Assembly: GCA_012038135.1 (NCBI GenBank)
Contig: JAAVJQ010000006.1
Location: forward strand, 124,001 to 188,000
Source: Salinimicrobium nanhaiense
Lineage (GTDB): Bacteria; Bacteroidota; Bacteroidia; Flavobacteriales; Flavobacteriaceae
Direction: 5' to 3'
DNA: 64,000 nt
Part shown: in pieces, positions 25,854 to 33,322 of the stretch
Numbering within the stretch: position 1 is the stretch's first letter
How the letters are laid out: every line of letters begins with the position of its first letter
Notes under the pieces: generated by a model
Database searches by the model: none
The model's input: only the letters and a program-made list of their open reading frames with translations
What the model was told of the DNA's origin: nothing
Position numbers and translations under genes: made by a program

Positions 25854-26903
25854 TTATAGAGCTTGTTGTGCAGGTTTGCCCATCAGCCTAACCCGGGTTC
25901 CTTCATTTAGCTTCCCAATTCCTTCTGTAATAATGGTTTGACCTGCTTCGAGCCCCGAGAGGATCCTAATCTGGTCCTGGTAACGGTTTCCGGTTTGCAC
26001 ATTTACACGGGTAACTGAATCTCCTTCTTTTAAAAAGACATACCGGTTTGTGGTACCAGGTTGGTTCACCACTGCTGTAGAAGGAACATATATTCCTTCT
26101 ATTTCACCTAGGTTGAGCATTACCCGGGCAAACATACCGGGTCGAAGCCTTCTTTCGTCATTCTCAATTCGGATTTCGGTCTGGAAGGTGCGGCTATTCC
26201 TGTCAATAGTGGGAAATACTCTATAGACCTCTCCCATAAATTCTTCGTCGGGATAAACGTCTGTTCTTACAGTAGCCGGCATTCCCTCCTCAACCTGATC
26301 GTAAAAACGTTCTCCTATGCGTATAGTCACCTTTACGGGTTCAAGTTGCATCAAGGTGAGAATAGCAGGAGCATCGGCTGAAGGCATGTACATTTCACCT
26401 TCAGAAAAGTATTTGGCTGTGATGACCCCGTTGAAGTTTGCGGTGAGCCGGGTATTTTGTCCAAGGCTTTGGAAATTGCTCAATGCATTTTGAAGTTCTG
26501 TTTGAGCCTGGTCAAGTCGTTGCCCTGAAACCGCGCCTATTTGGACGAGCGTGTCAAGACGTTCTACCTCTCTTCGGGCCAGATCCAATTGTGCCTGTGC
26601 CTGGCTTAGTTGAGAAGAATTCATAGTGGCCAGCAGCTGGCCTTTTCGAACCTGTTCCCCTTCACTTACATAGATTTCATCAATGCGTACCCCGTTTTGG
26701 CCGGTTATGTAAGCTGTTTCCCAAGCCTCTACATTGGCTGTGTATTCTATTATTTGTGGAAAATCATGTCGTTGAACCTGCTGTGCTTCTACCGCCACCG
26801 CCTTTTCAGTTTGTTCCTGCTGTGCCTCATCTCCATTCCCACATGAAAAAAGAAGAAGTACACTAAAGACAATGGCGTAAATGCTTTTATAGGAGTTTTT
26901 CAT
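25854..26903 (-). CDS. RND periplasmic adaptor (membrane fusion protein), lipoprotein
   Basis: A 349-residue HlyD/AcrA-type adaptor. A lipoprotein signal ends in LLFSC at about residue 21. A lipoyl-like half-motif (EGEQVRKGQLLATM), a short coiled-coil hairpin (about residues 95-150, QAQLDLARREVERLDTLVQ) and a beta-barrel with PSADAPAILTLMQLEPVKV and VFPTIDRNSRTFQTEIRI follow. It links the pump to the outer-membrane channel. It lies between tolC-like and pump genes, 18 bp after the former. Confidence 0.92.
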   Translation of the reverse strand: MKNSYKSIYAIVFSVLLLFSCGNGDEAQQEQTEKAVAVEAQQVQRHDFPQIIEYTANVEAWETAYITGQNGVRIDEIYVSEGEQVRKGQLLATMNSSQLSQAQAQLDLARREVERLDTLVQIGAVSGQRLDQAQTELQNALSNFQSLGQNTRLTANFNGVITAKYFSEGEMYMPSADAPAILTLMQLEPVKVTIRIGERFYDQVEEGMPATVRTDVYPDEEFMGEVYRVFPTIDRNSRTFQTEIRIENDERRLRPGMFARVMLNLGEIEGIYVPSTAVVNQPGTTNRYVFLKEGDSVTRVNVQTGNRYQDQIRILSGLEAGQTIITEGIGKLNEGTRVRLMGKPAQQAL

Positions 26904-26921
26904 TTTTATTGAAAATGGTTA

Positions 26922-28265
26922 CTAGTTATTTTTATTTCCGGTAATTTGATTAAAATCGGCTAAGGCATTCAAAAAGTCATAGACAGCTTCGAGTTGATTA
27001 AGTCGTGCCTGTGTGAGTGCCAGTTCTGCATCATTTATCTCCAAAAGGGTTCCTACACCACTCTGGTAACTTACAAAGGCTATTTCCAAACCTTTTTCAG
27101 CCTGGGCAATATTTTGTTCCTGGGCCTCCAGGCTTCTAAGGGCGCGCTGAATTCTGTTCAACGCATTCTGTGCCTGTATACTTAAAGATCTACGCTGAAA
27201 ATCTTTTTGGATTTGCGTTTGCTTCAGGTCTATTTTTGCCTGTCCTATCTGCCTCAACCGGGTAAGTCCTTCAAAGACCGGAATAGAAAGCTGGACCCCT
27301 ACTGAAGAGGTATTCACCCAAAAGTATTCATCAAAATTAAAATTATTTGCCTGTGCCTGGTAAGCGTAATTCCCAAAAGCAGACAGGGAAGGATAAAAAT
27401 TGGCTTCCTGTAGATCTATTTGTGCCTCCCTTAATGCTACCTGGGTCTCCAGTTGTTCCAACTGTGGATTGTCTTCCAGGGAGTATTGCTCGAGAGCGAA
27501 GAGATTAGCCTCCTCATAAAGCTCCTCCAGGCTTTCTTCCAGCTGCAGCGGAATTTCCTGTGGAATACCGGTAAGAAGTTTGAGATTATAAATAGAAGCT
27601 TCATAATTGTTCTGGGCGGCGAAAATATCCGGACGTAAATTCTCAACCTGTACCTCGGCCCTTATTACGTCATATTCAGGTACGAGTTCTCTCGCAAACT
27701 GATTTCGGATATTCTCCAGATTACGTCGGGCATTTTCAAGACTCAAAATTAACACCTGGAGAGATTCTCTGGCTAAAAGGGCATCATAATACGCCTTTTT
27801 GGTCTGTGCGCGGATTTCGTTTTCGCTCACCTCCAGGCCCTTTTCCTGAAGTTTAACCGCTGTTCGTGCTGCTCTTGAACTGGCGATAATACTTTGATTG
27901 TATAGGGGTAATGTCGCCTGGGCTGTCATGTTGAACGAATTATCATAACCCGCCTCAATGACCGTTCCCCGTTCATCACCTTGCTGTCCGCCAAAGCCCT
28001 CTCCGGGAGGAAGGAAAAATACCGGCCTTTTGATGTTTCTCACATACTGCCCATCCACTCCAATATTGGGGAGAAAAGCTCCGTTGGCTGCTTTTAACTG
28101 GCTAATAGCTCTCTCAACTTCGAGCCTGGATATAAGAATGTCGGGATTTCCCGTAACTGCACTCGCAACGGTTTCCTCAAGACTTACATAAAGGGTATCC
28201 TGTGCACTTGTAATACCCGTCCAAAAAAGAAGAAGGACCAGGGGGGAAATCAAAATGTTTTTCAT
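26922..28265 (-). CDS. TolC-family outer-membrane efflux channel
   Basis: A 447-residue outer-membrane protein with a cleavable signal peptide (about residues 1-21, ending TSAQ). The long helical repeats (VERAISQLKAANGAFLPNIGVDGQY, later LEAQEQNIAQAEKGLEIA and GVGTLLEINDAELALTQARL) are typical of the two outer-membrane efflux protein repeats that form the trimeric TolC tunnel. It is the first gene of the four-gene efflux operon. No operator of a TetR- or MarR-type regulator is evident upstream. Confidence 0.92.
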   Translation of the reverse strand: MKNILISPLVLLLFWTGITSAQDTLYVSLEETVASAVTGNPDILISRLEVERAISQLKAANGAFLPNIGVDGQYVRNIKRPVFFLPPGEGFGGQQGDERGTVIEAGYDNSFNMTAQATLPLYNQSIIASSRAARTAVKLQEKGLEVSENEIRAQTKKAYYDALLARESLQVLILSLENARRNLENIRNQFARELVPEYDVIRAEVQVENLRPDIFAAQNNYEASIYNLKLLTGIPQEIPLQLEESLEELYEEANLFALEQYSLEDNPQLEQLETQVALREAQIDLQEANFYPSLSAFGNYAYQAQANNFNFDEYFWVNTSSVGVQLSIPVFEGLTRLRQIGQAKIDLKQTQIQKDFQRRSLSIQAQNALNRIQRALRSLEAQEQNIAQAEKGLEIAFVSYQSGVGTLLEINDAELALTQARLNQLEAVYDFLNALADFNQITGNKNN

Positions 28266-28745
28266 TTGCCTAAATGTTCTTACATTATAATGTTTGCTAA
28301 TGATTTTTTTTATTTACTTATCCTCTTCTTTCATCGTTCTTCTACTATTGGATGCAAATTTCATATAAATAATGCATATGTTCTAATAAATCAAAATCCA
28401 TAATATAAATGGGAGGTTAAAATATGTTTATTTTACGTTAAATTATCGATCAGGCAGCCTCATCAGCTATCAAAAATAGCCTAAAAATCTTTTCTCAATC
28501 GACAAATCTGTATCCAATAACGGGCTCAGCTTAAGATGTTCAAAGCTTTGATTTCAAGATTTCATTTTATCTTTCTTGCTTGAATTGGTCGTTTTTTTTA
28601 AGGTTTCATAGAAGGTAAGAAGGGTGAGGCAAAAGATTCTGTTCCGTTCAATGAAGGTGCCATTTTCCGGTGATTTTCTCTATTTTAGAAATTTGCTATC
28701 GGCAACCACTGTTGTCTCGACATTAATCTATCTGTTATTCCAAAT
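28266..28745. other. 480-bp divergent intergenic region
   Basis: Separates the efflux operon from gamma-glutamyltransferase. It must hold both promoters. It is AT-rich, with short frames only; I see no convincing -7 box, riboswitch or gene. Confidence 0.4.
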
Positions 28746-30452
28746 ATGAAAAAGTTATACCTCTTATTTATCCTCGTCTCCTGCTTCTCCTGTAAAACCG
28801 AAAAGCAGTCTTTAATAAGTTCTTCTCCTTCTGCGGAAAGAGGACTGGTGGTTTCGAATGCTATGGTGGTTTCGGCCAGGGAGGAAGCTTCAAAAATAGG
28901 ACTGGACATCATGCGCAGGGGAGGCAATGCCTTTGATGCTATGGTCGCTACAGAAATGGCTTTGGCTGTTGTTTATCCCTATGCAGGAAACCTCGGTGGC
29001 GGCGGATTCATGGTCTATCGTCTTAAAGACGGTCAAACCGGCGTCCTGGATTATCGGGAAAAAGCACCAAAACTCGCTACCCGCACCATGTACCAGGACA
29101 GCATCGGAAATGTAGATCCCGAAAAAAGCCGTTTTGGAGCCCTGGCTGTGGGAGTTCCGGGTACCGTTGCAGGGATCTTTGCAGTCCACGAAAAATTCGG
29201 AACGTTGCCAATGGAGGAACTTCTTGAGCCGGTGATCTTACTTGCAAGAAATGGTTTTGTAGTTACTCAAAATCAACAAAATGCGCTGGAAAGATACCGG
29301 GAGGAATTTTTAAGGGCTAATGGAGATACCATACTGTTTGTGAGAGACTTCAACAAAGGAGATACCCTCAAAAACACTGCCCTGGCTTTAACCCTGGAAC
29401 GACTGACTAGAGGAGGGAAAAAGGAATTCTATGAAGGAGAAATTGCTAAGAATCTGGTTGCATTTCTTCAGGAGAAAGGCGGCCTGATCTCTATGGAAGA
29501 TCTTGCAGCTTACGAGGCTGCTTGGAGAGATCCTATTAATTTTAAGTATGATGATCTTAATGTGATCTCCATGTCTCCTCCTTCCAGCGGCGGAATTGTC
29601 CTGGGACAGATCATGAGAATGATAGAACCCTATCCTCTTGATGAGTACGGGCATAATTCAGAAAAGGCCATTCAGGTAATAACCGAAGCCGAAAGAAGAG
29701 CTTATGCAGACCGGGGCTATTATCTTGGAGATCCCGATTTCGTCGAAATTCCTGTTGATAATCTTTTAAGTGATGAATACCTGGAAGGCAGAATGGAGAA
29801 TTTCAGTTTTGATCGTGCAACTCCGTCCTCTTCTTTGGGCCATGGTAGTATTGCGGGATATGAAAGTGATGAGACCACTCATTATTCTATTGTAGATGCA
29901 GAAGGAAATGCTGTTTCTGTAACCACAACCTTAAACGGGGCCTACGGTTCCAAACTTTTCGTGGAGGAGCTCGGATTCTTCCTGAACAATGAAATGGATG
30001 ACTTTAGTGCCAAACCCGGAGTTCCCAATATGTTTGGTCTGGTAGGTGCCGAAGCTAATGCTATTGAACCGGGCAAGAGGATGCTGAGTTCCATGACACC
30101 TACTATAGTGGAAAAAGAAGGCGAGCTGTGGATGGTTTTAGGTTCTCCGGGAGGTTCTACCATAATCACTTCGGTAATGCAAACCATTCTTAATGTAGCC
30201 GAATATAACATGACCATGCAGGAGGCTGTGAATGCACCAAGGTTTCATCATCAATGGCTGCCGGACGAGGTGTTGTTTGAACCCAATGCTTTTGATCCTT
30301 CTGTGCTCCGGGGATTAGAAGAAAAGGGATACAATATAAATGAAGGGCAGTCGAGGATCCTCGGAAAAGTGGACGCTATTCTTGTCCTGCCCGATAACAG
30401 GCTGGAAGGCGGGGCAGATCGCAGGGGTGATGACGCTGCCGTAGGTTATTAA
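28746..30452 (+). CDS. ggt: gamma-glutamyltransferase
   Basis: A 568-residue secreted N-terminal nucleophile hydrolase that cleaves the gamma-glutamyl bond of glutathione and transfers it to water or amino acids. The signal ends at FSCKTE, so it is probably a lipoprotein. The precursor cuts itself before Thr377 in TTHYSIVDAEGNAVS, giving large and small subunits. Other family marks are GGNAFDAMVATEMALAVVYP, GNLGGGGFMVYR, the SSMTPTIV segment and GSPGGSTIITSV of the oxyanion and substrate site. It probably recovers cysteine and glutamate from external glutathione. The gene is monocistronic and ends at a weak terminator. Confidence 0.93.
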   Translation: MKKLYLLFILVSCFSCKTEKQSLISSSPSAERGLVVSNAMVVSAREEASKIGLDIMRRGGNAFDAMVATEMALAVVYPYAGNLGGGGFMVYRLKDGQTGVLDYREKAPKLATRTMYQDSIGNVDPEKSRFGALAVGVPGTVAGIFAVHEKFGTLPMEELLEPVILLARNGFVVTQNQQNALERYREEFLRANGDTILFVRDFNKGDTLKNTALALTLERLTRGGKKEFYEGEIAKNLVAFLQEKGGLISMEDLAAYEAAWRDPINFKYDDLNVISMSPPSSGGIVLGQIMRMIEPYPLDEYGHNSEKAIQVITEAERRAYADRGYYLGDPDFVEIPVDNLLSDEYLEGRMENFSFDRATPSSSLGHGSIAGYESDETTHYSIVDAEGNAVSVTTTLNGAYGSKLFVEELGFFLNNEMDDFSAKPGVPNMFGLVGAEANAIEPGKRMLSSMTPTIVEKEGELWMVLGSPGGSTIITSVMQTILNVAEYNMTMQEAVNAPRFHHQWLPDEVLFEPNAFDPSVLRGLEEKGYNINEGQSRILGKVDAILVLPDNRLEGGADRRGDDAAVGY

Positions 30453-30515
30453 ATGAAATCTTATTCTATAAAATTTCTGTAACGGACCTCGAGATCTTCT
30501 TTATATTCAAATATG

Positions 30516-30544
30516 CTCTGTCTCTAACGGCAGAGTTTTTTTTT
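30516..30544 (+). terminator. intrinsic terminator after ggt
   Basis: A six-pair stem (30516-30521 with 30530-30535, one G-U pair), eight-base loop, then nine T at 30536-30544. Confidence 0.6.
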
Positions 30545-30639
30545 GGAATAGTGGAAAGAGAACGAGGTTTCAGGAAGCCGGAATATAGCCTTAAAATAGG
30601 ACTTCATAAAACATTTGAAAAATAAATAATGTAAATAAC

Positions 30640-30673
30640 ACTTTACATTAAAAATTAATTACATTTGTAAAGT
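30640..30673 (+). promoter_or_regulatory. promoter overlapped by an inverted repeat
   Basis: TACATTTG at 30660-30667 fits the -7 consensus TAnnTTTG. ACTTTACA (30640-30647) and TGTAAAGT (30666-30673) form an 8-bp inverted repeat whose right arm overlaps the -7 box and whose left arm lies near -33. A repressor bound there would block the promoter; the XRE protein encoded downstream is the obvious candidate (inference). Confidence 0.6.
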
Positions 30674-30685
30674 AAACATTACATT

Positions 30686-31102
30686 ATGTCAAACTATAAT
30701 TACATCAACATGAAAAAAGAGCGGAGAAAAAATCTTATTCAATTAGCCGCCTGGACCTGGAGCTGGGTTGCTACACTGGCCATCGCCTCCTTTGGTCCGA
30801 AGTTTATCTGGGATGATCACACGACCTTAACCGTGCTGGCAGTTGCTGTAAATTTTGCAAATGGTATTCTCATGATCATCGCCAACAGAAGTTTCTTCAA
30901 CAACCTCGATGAACTAGCACGAAAGATACACGTGGAATCTCTTGCCCTCACCTTGGGATTAGCGGTGGTAGTGGGACTTTCCTATTCTTTGCTGGATGCT
31001 ACCAATCTCATTCCTTTTGATGCGGAGATCAGTAATCTCGTGATGTTTATAGGGGTAGCTTATATTTTTGTCCTTACCGTAAATACAAGGAGGTATTCAT
31101 GA
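30686..31102 (+). CDS. small four-helix membrane protein paired with an XRE regulator
   Basis: A 138-residue inner-membrane protein with about four hydrophobic segments (starting at AAWTWSWVATLAIASF). Its stop overlaps the start of the XRE regulator gene by 4 bp. Membrane protein plus YozG-type XRE regulator pairs are widespread in Bacillota and Bacteroidota, often with DUF2178-like membrane partners; I cannot assign this one further. ATG at 30686 lies about 12 nt after the expected transcription start; an internal ATG at 30710 is an alternative start. Confidence 0.7.
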   Translation: MSNYNYINMKKERRKNLIQLAAWTWSWVATLAIASFGPKFIWDDHTTLTVLAVAVNFANGILMIIANRSFFNNLDELARKIHVESLALTLGLAVVVGLSYSLLDATNLIPFDAEISNLVMFIGVAYIFVLTVNTRRYS

Positions 31103-31296
31103 AAAATAGGCTAAAAGTCCTAAGGGCTGAGAATGACTATACCCAGGAAGATCTGGCAGAATTTATCGGGGTTTCACGACAAACCATCAATGCCATCGAA
31201 AAAGGCAAATTTGATCCCAGTTTGCCTACAGCATTCCGAATATCAAAGTTTTTTAAATTACCTATTGAAGATATTTTTGATTATGAAGAGGGTTAA
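31099..31296 (+). CDS. short XRE/Cro-type transcriptional regulator (YozG-like)
   Basis: A 65-residue protein made of a single helix-turn-helix: RLKVLRAENDYTQEDLAEFIGVSRQTINAIEKGKFDP, the common opening of the YozG-like XRE group, ending LPIEDIFDYEEG. It probably represses its own operon through the inverted repeat that overlaps the promoter at 30640-30673. Its start overlaps the stop of the membrane protein gene, so the two are made together. Confidence 0.88.
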   Translation: MKNRLKVLRAENDYTQEDLAEFIGVSRQTINAIEKGKFDPSLPTAFRISKFFKLPIEDIFDYEEG

Positions 31297-31306
31297 GGCT
31301 AGGCCT

Positions 31307-31444
31307 CTGTTTCTCATTAAGGCTGAAAGCCATAAACATTTTAACCCGGGGCAACGCTCCGGGTAACAGTACAAAATTGATCACCAGCCTTTAAGGCTGG
31401 AACACAGGCGGTTAATCTTCCTTTTCGATCTGGGCCTTTCAGGC
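31307..31444. repeat. cluster of short palindromes (REP/BIME-like)
   Basis: Within 140 bp there are GGCTGAAAGCC (31321-31331), ACCCGG/CCGGGT around a nine-base loop (31344-31364), CCAGCC/GGCTGG around TTTAA (31384-31400) and GCCTTTCAGGC (31434-31444). The GC-rich palindromes stand out from the AT-rich spacer. Mixed palindromes of this kind are dispersed repeats in many Bacteroidota; I cannot tell from one window whether this copy is repeated elsewhere. Confidence 0.6.
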
Positions 31445-31477
31445 TCCCTGAGCGGTCATTGTTGGATTGATTAGTTT

Positions 31478-32851
31478 TTAATATAAAATAAGTTCCTCTT
31501 TTGCCCGTGTTATAGCTGTATACTGGTACCGCAGCGTCGGCATGTAAAACTCATTGATGTAAACCTTGTTCCATTCTCCACCCTGGGCTTTGTGACAGGT
31601 TATGGAGTAACCATAGGTTGCCCGTATCGCCCCTACATATTTATCATCCCATGGAGCACCCGACTTCTGATACCTCTTGTTCGCTCTGAACCTATCAGAA
31701 CGGAGCCGGCGTTCCTGTTCAGCTTTTAATCCTTTGGGATGGGTGATACATTCCAGCAGGAGGATATCGTCAATGACCTCATCCTCGTTTTTAAGATTTT
31801 TATACTTCAGTTTTACGGGAGCAAAGCTGAGGCCTGAGACAAATTCTTTTTTATCAAGATCCACTTCCAGGATCACCACATGATCTCCGCTGTATAATTC
31901 CTTTAATCCGCGGCGCCAGGTCTGGGTAACCAGCAAAAGGTCTTCATTGATGACAAGAGGCACATTCCTTCCGAAGCGATACGTCCGCACCATTTCATTA
32001 AACACCCGGTTCATATTATGGCTTGCTGCTATGGAAATGCTATGTTCATAGCCGTACTTATTAAATTCAGAAATATAATTGAGCGCAGCTGTTCTCATGG
32101 GTTGCCGCTCGATATCGGTCAGTTCTTCGGCAGGCATATCGTTGTCTATGGATTCCCGTAGCGTTACCGCATTTTTAAGGATGTAGCTGTCCTTCTGTTG
32201 GCGTTTCACTTCTGTTAGTTGATAGGCGGTTCCTTCCAGATTGTATTTCTCCCTAAGATAATCTTTTGATAAGGCTTTTGAGAAATCCTCGTGAATAGGA
32301 GGGAGCTGATTGCGGTCTCCCAGCAGGATCATTTTGTTGAGGGGATTGCCATCTTTTACAAATTTCACCAGGTCGTTTAGCAGGGAATTTGTACTTACAA
32401 ATAGACTTGTTTCATCATTGGTCACAATGGTGGAGATCATAGAAGCCTCATCCAGTAGGTAGATAGTGTAATCTTTAACGGGATTGGGTTTTAACTTAAA
32501 AACTACTTCCCCCGTCTGCGGACTCGCCACAGAATTGTAGATCAAAGAATGTATAGTGGAACTCGTGGCTCCCGACTTCTTTCCCAGGATCCTGGCTGCT
32601 CTTCCGGTGGGTGCGGCAATTTTATATTTTATGTCCCCGGCATTGAGGTATTTTATTAATGCAGTGGTAATAGATGTTTTTCCTGTTCCGGCAGCCCCGC
32701 TCAGGATGAGGAAATCCTGCATATTGGAAGAATCAACCAGGTCTGCCATAGCGAGAAGAGCAGTTTTCTGTTCGGAAGTGGGAGATTGAAATTCCAGGTA
32801 ATCTAATATGGATTTTGCTTTGGTTTTATGGGGAAGGGGTGGGTTACTCAT
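31478..32851 (-). CDS. RecD-like superfamily 1 DNA helicase
   Basis: A 457-residue ATP-dependent helicase. Motif I is SGAAGTGKTS (Walker A, about residue 51-60), motif II is LLDEASMI, motif III is LLGDRNQLPPI, and the C-terminal half carries a UvrD/RecD-type motif VI region (YGYSITCHKAQGGEWNKVYI ... YTAITRAKEELILY). It lacks the N-terminal domains of full-length RecD2 and no recBC is nearby, so it is a short stand-alone RecD-like helicase of the type common in Flavobacteria, probably acting in replication fork or recombination repair. ATG at 32849-32851. Confidence 0.85.
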   Translation of the reverse strand: MSNPPLPHKTKAKSILDYLEFQSPTSEQKTALLAMADLVDSSNMQDFLILSGAAGTGKTSITTALIKYLNAGDIKYKIAAPTGRAARILGKKSGATSSTIHSLIYNSVASPQTGEVVFKLKPNPVKDYTIYLLDEASMISTIVTNDETSLFVSTNSLLNDLVKFVKDGNPLNKMILLGDRNQLPPIHEDFSKALSKDYLREKYNLEGTAYQLTEVKRQQKDSYILKNAVTLRESIDNDMPAEELTDIERQPMRTAALNYISEFNKYGYEHSISIAASHNMNRVFNEMVRTYRFGRNVPLVINEDLLLVTQTWRRGLKELYSGDHVVILEVDLDKKEFVSGLSFAPVKLKYKNLKNEDEVIDDILLLECITHPKGLKAEQERRLRSDRFRANKRYQKSGAPWDDKYVGAIRATYGYSITCHKAQGGEWNKVYINEFYMPTLRYQYTAITRAKEELILY

Positions 32852-32888
32852 ATTTTCTATGTATTAATAATCATAAATTCCTTTCATC

Positions 32889-33040
32889 CTATATTTCAAT
32901 GGCAAGTTGTTTTATTTCAAGCACCTCAACAATTCTGCTAAAAGCCTCCGGATTGAAATTTTCGTTTCCTTTTACACATTTTATTCACCTGCTGCGGAGC
33001 AACATTCATCATTGCAGCCAAATTTATTTGGTGTAATTTT
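32889..33040 (-). pseudogene. frameshifted XRE-family regulator/antitoxin fragment
   Basis: The minus strand first reads HQINLAAMMNVAPQQVNKM, a helix-turn-helix core, and after one extra base (about 32970) continues in the next frame as VKGNENFNPEAFSRIVEVL to a TAG at 32889-32891. Together they spell the usual second half of a HigA/XRE-type domain. No start codon remains upstream. One-base insertion plus loss of the 5' end make this a dead gene. A toxin partner is not visible. Confidence 0.6.
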
Positions 33041-33322
33041 TTAATTTAAAATTTTCTGAAATTAAAACTAATACTTTCAGCTGCATTAATATAAAAGAAA
33101 CCAGCCAGTATGGAGGTGTTGCACAAGTAGGGAGTGCGTTTTTATTACGAACAGACCCAAAAACGGAATCAATAGTAGAGGATTAATTGGCATTCAACTT
33201 CGTTATGAAAATGGATGTTGGAAAGATAGCTGGACCTGCAAAATGGAATCTGAAAAAGTCCTGTAGTAACTGAATTTATGCCTAATAATTAAAAGACTTT
33301 TGCGAATAATTAGTGACACTAA
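33041..33322 (+). other. short coding-like scrap, unidentified
   Basis: A plus-strand frame without a start codon, ending with TAA at 33184-33186, reads YGGVAQVGSAFLLRTDP near its end, and another starting just after reads IQLRYENGCWKDSW before a TAG. The composition looks protein-like, but I recognise no family. It probably belongs to the same decayed stretch as the XRE fragment. Confidence 0.3.
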
